A stretch of 14,379 nucleotides of DNA, taken from assembly GCA_016930955.1 (NCBI GenBank), contig JAFGFR010000023.1, positions 1-14,379 on the forward strand, given 5' to 3'. A program made the position numbers and the translations under genes. Positions 1 to 7,332 of the stretch are shown here, piece after piece. The stretch comes from Victivallales bacterium (lineage in GTDB: Bacteria; Verrucomicrobiota; Lentisphaeria; Victivallales; JAADHT01). Position 1 is the stretch's first letter. The number at the start of each line of letters is the position of its first letter. The notes beneath the pieces were generated by a model that was given only the letters and a program-made list of their open reading frames with translations, searched no databases and was not told the DNA's origin.

Positions 1-1018
1 CTCTTTTCTCATGACGATGCCATTCTATGGGAAAGTCATCCCTAAGCACAAGCGATTCGAAAGGGAAAATCCAATATGAGAACGACTCGCCTCCCAGGGA
101 AGAAGCATAAGTCTCGATATATCTGTCAAGCGCTTTATGTGGGTCTGCGCCGAAAAGCGGTGCACTGTCTCCCAGAAGGCCCTTTACCACACCGCCGAGA
201 AGTTGGTTGTACCTCCTGTACTCCCCGGGCTCAGCCGGATAGGAGCAGAACCTCCTGCCTATGCTTCCTGCAACAACCTCGGGCCATTGCGGAGGAATCC
301 GGTCAGGGTTCCTCTCGTAGTCGAGCACGCATGTGCACGAATCGATAAAACCATAGCGTAGATCCGCCAGATAAACCTCCTCACCCTTGCGAATCTCGCA
401 GAAAACATGTACGGGGCGCCCGGTGTCGTCGACCAAGGTCACAGCATGGGCACCATAGCCACCCTGCCTTACAACGAGAGACAATACACGGCACCTCTCC
501 TGGGTTGTCCCTGATCCCCTCTCCAATATCTCGACAAGATGCCCCGCCGGGACATAGCCCTCTACCCGGGGAATGCCCTTGACCCTCTCACAGACGATCT
601 CAAATGCTGCCTCGACACTGCCTGCCGCCTCCTGCCATATTCCACTGCAGGCCTCCAGTCCCTCCCAGTACCTGTAGTCATAGGTGTTGAAGGGGGATGT
701 AAGGAGGCCTGTGCCGAGCCCCATGCGCAACATCAGATCGATATAGTCCGGATCCGGCATTTCAGGATCGTCATCCCTGACAAGGGTTTTAGCGTAGAGC
801 AGGGCTCTTTTCTCGTCTCCCGCGACGACCGTGCCGAGCCACCCCGCTGCGTCCTCGGCTTTCGGCTCGGGCAGGGCAACAGGGAATATCACATCCTGAT
901 TCGCACGGAAGAGGGACACCAGCAGCACACCGGCGAGCACCGACACGAGAACAATCGCGAAAATCCCTCCTGCCAACGCAGGGAACACATTCCCGGAAAC
1001 CTTTTTGCCCTCACTCAT
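1..1018 (-). CDS. Membrane-anchored protein with transglutaminase-like domain (C-terminus beyond window)
   Basis: The reading frame stays open from an ATG at 1018 to the left edge, giving 339 codons with no stop, so the C-terminus is missing. An in-frame ATG lies at 1030, but the one at 1018 has GGAG six bases upstream (1025-1028) and is preferred. Residues 1-10 are polar and 11-37 form one hydrophobic segment (VFPALAGGIFAIVLVSVLAG and onward), so this is probably a single-pass anchor with the rest outside the cytoplasm. Around residues 174-222 the order is Cys176 (QERCRVLSLV), His204 in VHVFCEI, and Asp219 in YLADLRYG. This spacing and flanking pattern is typical of the transglutaminase-like Cys-His-Asp core. 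Such domains act as peptidases, amidases or cross-linking enzymes, and the substrate here is unknown. The gene diverges from the bS22-like gene. The domain call comes from pattern reading alone; that this strand is the coding one is much surer. Confidence 0.72.
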   Translation of the reverse strand, partial: MSEGKKVSGNVFPALAGGIFAIVLVSVLAGVLLVSLFRANQDVIFPVALPEPKAEDAAGWLGTVVAGDEKRALLYAKTLVRDDDPEMPDPDYIDLMLRMGLGTGLLTSPFNTYDYRYWEGLEACSGIWQEAAGSVEAAFEIVCERVKGIPRVEGYVPAGHLVEILERGSGTTQERCRVLSLVVRQGGYGAHAVTLVDDTGRPVHVFCEIRKGEEVYLADLRYGFIDSCTCVLDYERNPDRIPPQWPEVVAGSIGRRFCSYPAEPGEYRRYNQLLGGVVKGLLGDSAPLFGADPHKALDRYIETYASSLGGESFSYWIFPFESLVLRDDFPIEWHRHEKR

Positions 1019-1061
1019 CCGCCACTCCATATCGTCAAATGCTGTTTTTTCACAAATATCA

Positions 1062-1092
1062 CCTTGCCGCATTTGCAAAAGCACCGGCAAGG
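1062..1092. promoter_or_regulatory. Inverted repeat between divergent genes, candidate operator
   Basis: CCTTGCCG (1062-1069) and CGGCAAGG (1085-1092) are perfect 8-base inverted arms with a 15-base AT-rich centre. The pair lies in the 131-base spacer between the transglutaminase-like gene (minus) and the bS22-like gene (plus). It has no T-run, so it is not a typical terminator. A shared operator is possible but unproven. Confidence 0.3.
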
Positions 1093-1114
1093 TCTATGTT
1101 TGCGTCCGCCTTAT

Positions 1115-1120
1115 TATACT
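1115..1120 (+). promoter_or_regulatory. Candidate -10 box for the bS22-like gene
   Basis: TATACT differs from the sigma-70 consensus -10 by one base and sits in a short AT-rich stretch 29 bases before the bS22-like start codon. No good -35 hexamer is seen at the right distance, so the promoter call is weak. Confidence 0.35.
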
Positions 1121-1149
1121 GTATTAAAATTAAAAGGAAAAGGAACGCA

Positions 1150-1239
1150 ATGGGGAATCTCAAGAAAAAACGGCGCAGGAAAATAGCACAGCACAAGCGC
1201 CGTAAGCAATTGCGCGCAAACCGTCACAAGAACAAATAG
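1150..1239 (+). CDS. Small ribosomal subunit protein bS22-like (AURKAIP1/COX24 family), 29 aa
   Basis: This is a 29-residue, extremely basic protein, MGNLKKKRRRKIAQHKRR followed by KQLRANRHKNK. Nearly half its residues are Lys or Arg and it has no acidic residue. The pattern MGxxxKKRRxK...HKxRKxLRxxR is that of the AURKAIP1/COX24 family, which includes mycobacterial bS22 and mitochondrial mS38, small-subunit proteins that bury themselves in rRNA. The frame is open further upstream to 1039, but the ATG at 1150 is chosen because AGGA (1141-1144) precedes it by five bases, an AT-rich promoter-like stretch lies upstream, and family members start with MG. It is the first gene of a probable transcript with the TPR protein 38 bases downstream. 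Ribosome association is known for relatives and inferred here. Confidence 0.82.
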   Translation: MGNLKKKRRRKIAQHKRRKQLRANRHKNK

Positions 1240-1277
1240 TTCTCGTTACGGGGCAGGCGCACGCCAACTTAAGTGAA

Positions 1278-3146
1278 ATGTCGAAAAAATCCAATTCTCG
1301 CCGACGCAGGCAGGTGAACCCATTAAACCGTTCACTGCCTTATTCTCCACTTCTGCTGTCCATGCTGCTTTCATGCTGGCATCTTGGGGCCGCACCCAAA
1401 ACCGATGCCGCGCTTAAAAACCCCGCTGTCGAGTTCACTGACATTGTCATATTCCCCGAGAACCCGATATCGCCGAAAGGCTCGGCCAAGGCCGATGCAT
1501 TGTCTAGCTTCGCTATAGCATTCTCTCAGATAAACCAAACCGGCAAGGTCTCTGAAGAATCGCTCGAGATGCTGATCGAAACTCTCCGTAAGGATCCCCA
1601 TGCAGGACTTCCCCTTACTCTTCTCATTGCACATCACGCGGAGACCGGGACACTGGATAACGCGACGCGAGTTCTTTTACCTATAGCCTTGGAACACCCC
1701 GGGGCTCTGAGGCTCAACATCCAGACTGCCGCGCTGCTGACGAATGAGGAGAGGCAACCCGAGGCCCGGTACTTGCTTGAGGATGCCCTCGAGTCGTCAC
1801 CTCTGGAAAAGATGGCTTCAGAGGATCCTGACACAATGGCCGAGCTGCTTGACGCGCTCTCGAAACTATACACCCAAGCCGACGATCCCGCATCCGGGGA
1901 GAAGCTATGGGACAAGGTGCTGGCTATTCCAGACATTGCCTGTCTGCCAGCGGCAAGGGTCGCGGCCATAGTTTTTTATTCGCGTTTCGCAGACCAGGGG
2001 CCAGACGGGTTTTTCTCCGGATGGAGCAAAAGACGCTACCGCAGGAAACTCGAGGACAACATCTCGGCATTCGAGATATTATGGGACAAGCCCGGGATGC
2101 AGAACATTAGTCTCTTGCAGCCGCTGTTCGAGGTGTTCAAGAGATACGACATGCAGGACAGGGGGGAAACGCTGATACTCCAGAACCTTCTCGAACAAAT
2201 TGAAAGCCCAATGTCAATGTTCACGCTGATACAGCTCTATTCAGATACGGGCAGGCATGCCGATCTGTACAGGGCATGGAGGATCATCATCGAGACAAAC
2301 AGATACCCGCAGATCGGGCAGATATGGAAGTTCGTGACCAGAGGGAATGGGAACGATGCCGACTTCTATATGGAGATGGGCATCGCCGCGCTCAGCGCGG
2401 GCTTCCTACAAGAGGCAGTAAGAGCTTTCGACTGGTTTCTGATGCTGAACCCAAACCATCAGGAGGGGCTGTACCACATAGGCATCGCATATTTAAAAAT
2501 GTACCAATATGAGAAGGCCGCCGACAAGTTCAGCCTTGCGAAGAACCTCCCTGAGGCCCATTTCCTCAGGGCCAAATGCTACTCCGGCGCCGGCGACTAC
2601 AAAAGGGCTCTGGAAGCTCTCGAAACAGCCAAGGACATAGTCAAGGACGACCCTGCCAGAAGCAATTTCATAGACAGAAGTTTTCTGATCGAGTATGCCT
2701 TCACCGCCGACCTCGCAGGTGATTTCGAGAAGACCCAGAGCACGCTTGAAGGCTTGATCTCCGAATTCCCCGACGACCACGTGATCAACAACTTTCTTGG
2801 ATACCTGTGGGCCGACAAGGACATCAACCTCGACCAGTCGCTCGAGTTAATAAAAAAAGCTCTGGCCGCCGAGCCGGAGAACGCCGCATACCTCGACAGC
2901 ATGGCATGGGTACTCTACAGGAAAAAACGCTTCAAGGAAGCGCTCTCCTACATCAACAAGGCACTCAAGCTCGAGGGCGAACTGCCCGACGCTGTAATCT
3001 CCGACCACGCAGGCGACATCCACTTCGCCCTCGGCAACATCAAAAAAGCCGTGGAGTTCTGGACCCTGGCCATCGGGACCCACAGCCAACACCTCGACAA
3101 AAAAGCCATAAGTGAAAAAATACGCTCGACAGGAGGAAGGCAGTGA
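1278..3146 (+). CDS. Exported TPR-repeat protein, possible lipoprotein
   Basis: This 622-residue protein opens with a basic N-region (SRRRRQ) and a hydrophobic stretch at about 24-39. LLSC at 30-33 could be a lipobox (Cys33), or ordinary signal peptidase could cut after LGAA. The rest is helical repeats: at least two near residues 110-175, and about seven better TPRs from roughly 360 to 608. A recognisable last block reads YLDSMAWVLYRKKRFKEAL. This C-terminal block resembles the TPR scaffold lipoproteins of Gram-negative bacteria such as LbcA, which dock partners at the outer membrane. A scaffold role at the envelope is therefore inferred. The Shine-Dalgarno is weak (AAGTGA just before the ATG), and the next Met is far inside the signal sequence. 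The stop TGA overlaps the GTG of the next small ORF, suggesting translational coupling. Confidence 0.85.
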   Translation: MSKKSNSRRRRQVNPLNRSLPYSPLLLSMLLSCWHLGAAPKTDAALKNPAVEFTDIVIFPENPISPKGSAKADALSSFAIAFSQINQTGKVSEESLEMLIETLRKDPHAGLPLTLLIAHHAETGTLDNATRVLLPIALEHPGALRLNIQTAALLTNEERQPEARYLLEDALESSPLEKMASEDPDTMAELLDALSKLYTQADDPASGEKLWDKVLAIPDIACLPAARVAAIVFYSRFADQGPDGFFSGWSKRRYRRKLEDNISAFEILWDKPGMQNISLLQPLFEVFKRYDMQDRGETLILQNLLEQIESPMSMFTLIQLYSDTGRHADLYRAWRIIIETNRYPQIGQIWKFVTRGNGNDADFYMEMGIAALSAGFLQEAVRAFDWFLMLNPNHQEGLYHIGIAYLKMYQYEKAADKFSLAKNLPEAHFLRAKCYSGAGDYKRALEALETAKDIVKDDPARSNFIDRSFLIEYAFTADLAGDFEKTQSTLEGLISEFPDDHVINNFLGYLWADKDINLDQSLELIKKALAAEPENAAYLDSMAWVLYRKKRFKEALSYINKALKLEGELPDAVISDHAGDIHFALGNIKKAVEFWTLAIGTHSQHLDKKAISEKIRSTGGRQ

Positions 3147-3274
3147 ATCTTCAGTCCATGAGTGAAATGATCTTCCGGACTGGCACGCCATCGGAGGGAC
3201 AGCGTGATGCCCTTGCCGCCTGGCGAAAGCGCCTGGACTTCGCCGATATGGGTCTACACAAAAGCTTAAAATAA
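3143..3274 (+). CDS. Small ORF, 43 aa, coupled to the TPR gene; possibly a truncated gene remnant
   Basis: A GTG at 3143 overlaps the TPR stop codon (GTGA) and has a full AGGAGG (3131-3136) six bases upstream, the best ribosome binding site in the window. The product begins VNLQSMSEMIFRTGTPSEGQ, continues with an Ala/Arg-rich helix (RDALAAWRKRLD) and ends at TAA 3272-3274. I do not recognise the family. It has the look of the N-terminus of a longer cytoplasmic protein whose remainder is absent, because AT-rich sequence (AAAAGCTTAAAATAAAAG) and a new gene follow at once. It could instead be a genuine short protein or a leader coupling the TPR gene to the GH36-like gene 15 bases downstream. Confidence 0.45.
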   Translation: MNLQSMSEMIFRTGTPSEGQRDALAAWRKRLDFADMGLHKSLK

Positions 3275-3289
3275 AAGCGAGGAATGGCT

Positions 3290-5332
3290 ATGGAGCATCA
3301 TGACGGGAAAGTCGAGTTCAAATTCGATAATGGGCGGTTCTCTTTCGTTTCCCGAGAAGGCGGAGAGCCTTTCGGCTGGTCAGGATTCTCCTTCCGGATT
3401 AACGGGATCTCAAGCACCGGGCTTGACTGGAAAATCAGTCCGCCCGTCGAAAATGACCGAAAGGTCGGGATTACCGCCACCGCCGACATCCCCGACTCCC
3501 CTCTCACCGACACATTGGATTTCTCCATTGATGCCCAGCTCGCCACTCTGGTGGTAAAACGGGTAGTCGCCTGCCGGGAGGATTCCGATATACACTCGGT
3601 CGAGGACGGCATGCTTGATACCGTCGGCACAGTTCTCGTCCCGGCAAAAAACCGCCAACTACGCTTCTGCCACAGCTCCAACATCCGGACGGAGGATTAC
3701 CCGCGCTCGCGACCGGAGTACCCCTACGTGGCAAGGCCTCCCTACGGACAGAGAGAATATAATATCGGCGAGGCCAACGACATCCCCGCCTACTACCTCT
3801 GCGACGAGGCCTACAAACGCGGGATGCTCGAGGCCGTGCTGCGGGAGGATGTGTTCAAACGCGTGTGGCGAATGGAAATAGACCCACGCATGATGAAATC
3901 CGAATATGTCACGTTTCAAGCCGTCCAGGAAATCCGCGGCAGCGATGTTATCCCATTGGCAGCAGGCTCGTCAATCGTGGTTTCGGAGACCTTGTACCAG
4001 TTGCTCTGGGATACACACCCCCAACATGCGTTTGACCATTATTTGGCGGTGTTCAGTTCCATCTTCCGCAATCATGGCGCCATGAGCCCCATGCTCCACG
4101 GCGCCTGTTACTGCTCGTGGAACTACGGTCCCACGCACAACGTGACTGAGGGACAACTGTTGGAAAGGGCGAAAATCATCAGGGACAGATTTCCCGCGGT
4201 CAACTTTTTTCTCCTCGACGACGGCTACGAGCGGCCACCCCGGGACGGCGCCGGCACCATTTGCCGTTTCTATCCTGATCCGGAAAACAACTTCAACCCG
4301 GAAAAGTTCCCGTCCGGAATGCGGGGCTTCGCCGACAAAATCCGCGCGAAGGGATTGACACCGGCCATATGGATGAACCCGCAGGTTCGTCTCGACTCTG
4401 AGCTGGCTGCAAACCACCCGGACTGGCTCCTGCGCTCCCGGGACGGCACCACCTTCCACCTCGAAAAAAAATCCTCCTATCTGGACTTGTCGGTTAAACC
4501 CGCCCGAGAATGGATGCTGAAGGTCTTAAACACACTCTTCGTCAAATGGGGATTCAAGGGGCTGAAACTGGATTTCCAGTCCCACATGTTCGAGTCACGC
4601 GATGCACTCACGCACTCTGGGACGCTCATCCAGTGGCGCAACTGGTTCTATGCCAAAATCCGGGAGTTTGTCGGCGATGACGGATTCTTCGAGACCTGCA
4701 TCGCCATGTCCATGGGGAACCCGCACATTTCGCGGTACGCAGATGCCTACCGCCTCGGCGCCGATGTCAACGATGGGTTCGATGAGCATCGCTACAGCTC
4801 ATCCTGGTCGCTGGCGGCCTTGCCCATCCGCGGACGCGACTCCATGCTTCCCAACATGGACAGCTTCGGGTTCGACACCGAGTACAGCCAGGACGAGTTC
4901 GAAAGCCGCATGGCATGGTGCTTCATCACCCAGGGAATGCTGGAGTTCGGAGGCAGGATCGAGGAGTTCGGCGAACATCGAGTCGAATACATGCGCCGCA
5001 TACTCGAACACCCAGACCGCGGCCACGGCTGCGAGGTGCTTGACCAGGGATGCTACACAGGCGAGCCGTTTCCGCAGATCGTTTATGTAATATACCCCCC
5101 CGAGAGCATAACTGCCGCCCGAGGAATCATCAGGCACATAGCCCTGTTCAACTGGTTCGAGGAGCCGCAAATGACTGGTGCCACCCATGCCCAACTGGGA
5201 CTGGACGGCACCGAGATCGTCCGGGACTTCTGGACAGACGAGTTGTTCGCCAGCAGTGCCACGGGAGGGATCTACAATTTGTTGGCCCCGCACGCATGCC
5301 GCCTGCTATCCATAATAAAGCGGTTGCCGTAG
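3290..5332 (+). CDS. Clan GH-D glycoside hydrolase, GH36-like alpha-galactosidase type
   Basis: This is a cytoplasmic protein of 680 residues (682 from the ATG at 3284, which the numbering below uses). The start at 3290 is preferred because GAGGA (3279-3283) lies six bases before it but directly abuts 3284. The N-terminal 250 or so residues look like a beta-rich domain, followed by a TIM-barrel with clan GH-D signatures. These are LLDDGYE with Asp312-Asp313, GLKLDF with Asp430 as expected nucleophile, and YRLGADVND with Asp494 as likely acid/base (it fits the R-x-G-x-D of GH36). GH36 enzymes release alpha-linked galactose or GalNAc, or transfer galactose from raffinose-type sugars. The exact substrate is not readable. 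No signal peptide is seen, so imported oligosaccharides are the likely substrates. It may be co-transcribed from upstream, since no separate promoter was found. Confidence 0.8.
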   Translation: MEHHDGKVEFKFDNGRFSFVSREGGEPFGWSGFSFRINGISSTGLDWKISPPVENDRKVGITATADIPDSPLTDTLDFSIDAQLATLVVKRVVACREDSDIHSVEDGMLDTVGTVLVPAKNRQLRFCHSSNIRTEDYPRSRPEYPYVARPPYGQREYNIGEANDIPAYYLCDEAYKRGMLEAVLREDVFKRVWRMEIDPRMMKSEYVTFQAVQEIRGSDVIPLAAGSSIVVSETLYQLLWDTHPQHAFDHYLAVFSSIFRNHGAMSPMLHGACYCSWNYGPTHNVTEGQLLERAKIIRDRFPAVNFFLLDDGYERPPRDGAGTICRFYPDPENNFNPEKFPSGMRGFADKIRAKGLTPAIWMNPQVRLDSELAANHPDWLLRSRDGTTFHLEKKSSYLDLSVKPAREWMLKVLNTLFVKWGFKGLKLDFQSHMFESRDALTHSGTLIQWRNWFYAKIREFVGDDGFFETCIAMSMGNPHISRYADAYRLGADVNDGFDEHRYSSSWSLAALPIRGRDSMLPNMDSFGFDTEYSQDEFESRMAWCFITQGMLEFGGRIEEFGEHRVEYMRRILEHPDRGHGCEVLDQGCYTGEPFPQIVYVIYPPESITAARGIIRHIALFNWFEEPQMTGATHAQLGLDGTEIVRDFWTDELFASSATGGIYNLLAPHACRLLSIIKRLP

Positions 5333-5400
5333 TGTGCCGTGGATCTATTCTTGAAGCTTTGCATGCAAATTGTAGAACACCTTTCCTCGGGGGAGTTAAA

Positions 5401-5619
5401 GTGGCGCCATGTTGAGGAAAATGAAGGAATTCCAATCCGTCTGTCTCGGATAACGAGAACGGCGACGATAGCGGTTGACAATTCGAATTCACTCGTAATA
5501 CGGAGCCAGTTTCAAAACTCCGCGTGAACCGCGTTGGGAGCGCAGGCGCGGCCACGGGTAGTTTTGAAATTGGCTCTACGTTCTCGTCGCCGCTCTCCTC
5601 AACCGATTGCTGGCGCCAC
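5401..5619. repeat. Inverted-repeat element with strong central hairpin (repeat copy 1)
   Basis: The outer ends are inverted: GTGGCGCCA, one base, GTTGAGGA on the left (5401-5418), and the reverse complement of GTTGAGGA and GTGGCGCCA on the right (5596-5619), there separated by seven bases. Inside lie 17-base arms, GAGCCAGTTTCAAAACT (5503-5519) and AGTTTTGAAATTGGCTC (5560-5576), complementary except for one G-T pair. The centre can fold further: CCGCG (5529-5533) with CGCGG (5547-5551). No transposase is present and no clear target duplication is seen. It resembles a MITE-like or large REP-like unit, and its family is unknown to me. Confidence 0.65.
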
Positions 5620-5754
5620 CTCTATTTTCCGGTGAGCTTCACAATTCCGATGCTGTTTCTTCTTGCGGGATCAAGATGTCTGTAATTATATCGGGGACAT
5701 CCACAGTGTGTGCCTGAAATTCAGCGAAAGAACGAAAAAATTGCTCTTTGGCGT

Positions 5755-5782
5755 TTGAATTGCTCACGCCAGACACTATAAT
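5755..5782 (+). promoter_or_regulatory. Promoter of tRNA-Gly
   Basis: A perfect TATAAT (5777-5782) is preceded by TTGAAT (5755-5760, four of six consensus bases) at a 16-base spacing. Transcription would start near 5789, a short distance before the tRNA at 5802. Confidence 0.7.
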
Positions 5783-5801
5783 ACCGACCTGCAATGCTAA
5801 A

Positions 5802-5876
5802 GCGAGCGTAGCTCAGTGGTAGAGCTTCACGTTGCCAACGTGAATGTCGAGGGTTCGAATCCCTTCGCTCGCTCCA
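5802..5876 (+). tRNA. tRNA-Gly (anticodon GCC), CCA encoded
   Basis: All four arms can be drawn. The acceptor is GCGAGCG (5802-5808) with CGCTCGC (5866-5872). The D-stem is GCTC with GAGC. The anticodon stem is TCACG with CGTGA around the loop TTGCCAA, with anticodon GCC at 5834-5836. The T-stem GAGGG/CCCTT closes TTCGAAT. The discriminator is T5873 and the CCA (5874-5876) is encoded. Anticodon GCC reads GGC and GGU glycine codons. There is no adjacent integrase and no second copy of the tRNA 3' end in the window, so nothing marks it as an attachment site. Confidence 0.97.
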
Positions 5877-6022
5877 ATTATTGCTCCGCAAAATTTGGAG
5901 ATGGATTCGTCGCATTCGCGCGGGTCATTGTTTTCAATGAAGAAGAGATGAGAAACCTCGGGTTCGAGGCGGTCTGTGACTGAGGACCCGACGTGGCGGA
6001 TGCAGCATCGGGGAGGCGAAGA

Positions 6023-6056
6023 TGTCTTAGCATATTGTTGACCGACCCCTAAGACA
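6023..6056. promoter_or_regulatory. Inverted repeat just upstream of the CE15-like gene
   Basis: TGTCTTAG (6023-6030) and CTAAGACA (6049-6056) are perfect 8-base inverted arms around 18 bases, ending ten bases before the start codon at 6067. It may be an operator or a leader hairpin near the ribosome binding region. No T-run follows. Confidence 0.3.
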
Positions 6057-6066
6057 GGCAAGACTC

Positions 6067-7245
6067 ATGACAAAGATGCATACGACGGAATTGCCCGATC
6101 CTTTTCGGTTCGAGGACGGCCGCAGAGTCCAGACAGTCGGAGACTGGCACAATAGACGCCCAGAGCTGGCCAAGGCGATTGTCGGTGTTGAGTATGGAGG
6201 GATGCCGCCAACGCCCTCTGGTTTCCAAACAGAACATCTCCACACCTGCAATGTCGAGCGCTTTCTCGGGGCATCCTACTCGAAGTACCGGATCATCAAC
6301 ACAGACGACCGGTCGTTCCACTTCCGTCTTGATCTGCTTGTGCCACCCGGCAAAGGCCCGTTCCCCGTTGTCCTGACCGGTGACGGCTGCTATCGGTACG
6401 TGACGGACGAACTGACGCTGGACATCCTCAAACGCGGGTTCATCCTGGCACAGTTCCACCGTACTGACATCGTCCCTGACATCTATAGCATTGAGCGCAC
6501 ATCCGGGTTGTACCTGGTCTATCCAGAGGCCACGTTCGGGGCACTTGCCGCCTGGGCCTGGGGCTATCACCGTTGCGTCGATGTTCTCGTTTCCTTGGAC
6601 AAGGTGAATGCAGATGCCATTGCCGTGGTCGGCCACTCCAGAGGGGGTAAGGCGGCTTTGCTGGCCGGCGCAACTGACGAACGCATCGCGTTGACTGCGC
6701 CGAACGGATCTGGCTCGGGCGGAGCCGGTTGCTTTCGGTGCCAAGGCCCCGAATCGGAAACCCTGGCAGATAGCCAGCGCATGATCCCCTACTGGTACGG
6801 ACCGAAGCTCTGGGACTATGTCGGAAAAGAATCGTCGATGCCTTTCGACCAGCATTTCCTGAAAGCACTTGTGGCACCACGTGCGCTCATTTCCACGGAG
6901 GGACTGGGCGACCTGTGGTCAAACCCGAGTGGAACATGGCAAACCCACCTTGCCGCCCGTGAGGTGTTCCGATTCCTGGGGGCTGAAGAACGCATCGGCA
7001 TCTGGTATCGGGAGGGGGGGCATGACCACGGCAAAGCCGACTGGATTGCTTTTCTCGAATTCATGGCATGGCAATTGTGCGGGCGAGAGCCTGAATGTCG
7101 TTTCTGCCTGAACCCATACCCTGGGATTAAACCTGCCTTTTCATGGGAGGCCCCCGGGAATGGCAGGTCAAGTGAGCGGCAGGGACAGGCAGGCGACGCG
7201 GTATCTCCGCGCATAACTCCTGACGTTCGCGAACGAACCCCGTAA
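6067..7245 (+). CDS. CE15-like alpha/beta-hydrolase (glucuronoyl-esterase type), no signal peptide
   Basis: This 392-residue protein has the alpha/beta-hydrolase nucleophile elbow GHSRGGK with Ser191, where Arg192 and Lys195 match the G-x-S-R-x-G-K of carbohydrate esterase family 15. NGSGSGGAG follows about 30 residues later, as in that family. Near the C-terminus, MPFDQHFLKALVAPRALIST and then GGHDHG with His319 as likely catalytic histidine also fit. Known CE15 enzymes cleave ester links between glucuronoyl groups of xylan and lignin alcohols and are usually exported. Here there is no signal peptide, so a different uronate or carbohydrate ester, or an acylated small molecule, is possible. 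The start is uncertain: ATG 6067 and ATG 6076 both lack a good ribosome binding site. The last 35 or so residues are low in hydrophobic residues and run toward the repeat at 7263. The gene stands alone between the tRNA and a convergent operon. Confidence 0.72.
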   Translation: MTKMHTTELPDPFRFEDGRRVQTVGDWHNRRPELAKAIVGVEYGGMPPTPSGFQTEHLHTCNVERFLGASYSKYRIINTDDRSFHFRLDLLVPPGKGPFPVVLTGDGCYRYVTDELTLDILKRGFILAQFHRTDIVPDIYSIERTSGLYLVYPEATFGALAAWAWGYHRCVDVLVSLDKVNADAIAVVGHSRGGKAALLAGATDERIALTAPNGSGSGGAGCFRCQGPESETLADSQRMIPYWYGPKLWDYVGKESSMPFDQHFLKALVAPRALISTEGLGDLWSNPSGTWQTHLAAREVFRFLGAEERIGIWYREGGHDHGKADWIAFLEFMAWQLCGREPECRFCLNPYPGIKPAFSWEAPGNGRSSERQGQAGDAVSPRITPDVRERTP

Positions 7246-7262
7246 AAGGTGGGTGGCAATCC

Positions 7263-7294
7263 GCGCGGCCACGGGTAGTTTTGAAATTGGCTCT
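7263..7294 (+). repeat. Half copy of the repeat (copy 2)
   Basis: These 32 bases are identical to 5546-5577, that is, the right inner segment plus the right arm AGTTTTGAAATTGGCTC. The left arm is absent. The copy lies between the convergent CE15-like and UroD-like genes, 18 bases after the first stop codon. Confidence 0.8.
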
Positions 7295-7332
7295 TTATTC
7301 GTCACTGTTGAACTGCGTTAGAGTTCTGGATT

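Larger units (their letters stand above)
5333..5801. other. Gene-free spacer holding a repeat element and the tRNA promoter
   Basis: This 469-base stretch has no convincing gene. It contains the repeat element at 5401-5619 and the tRNA-Gly promoter near its end. Short open frames here, on both strands, follow the repeat and show no ribosome binding site or recognisable protein. No clear rho-independent terminator follows the GH36-like gene, unless the repeat hairpin serves as one. Confidence 0.6.

Noticed and set aside
539..1186. Plus-strand 215-residue open frame
   Set aside because: It lies opposite the minus-strand membrane protein, which has a transmembrane segment, a domain pattern and a ribosome binding site. 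This frame has none and is a shadow.
5148..5555. Minus-strand frame with AAPALPTRFTRS, also seen in a frame near 10839-11060
   Set aside because: The shared peptide is only the translation of the repeat core at 5518-5553 and 10920-10960, and the flanking residues do not agree.
5956..5969. CCTCG-GGTT-CGAGG hairpin after the tRNA as a terminator
   Set aside because: The stem is only five base pairs and no T-run follows.
5721..6061. Minus-strand open frames reading RRDSNPRHSRWQREALPLS and ASEGIRTLDIHVGN
   Set aside because: These are antisense translations of the tRNA-Gly, a well-known source of false protein entries.
5802..7332. tRNA-Gly as an integration site for an island
   Set aside because: No integrase is present, and no second copy of the tRNA 3' end was found in the window.
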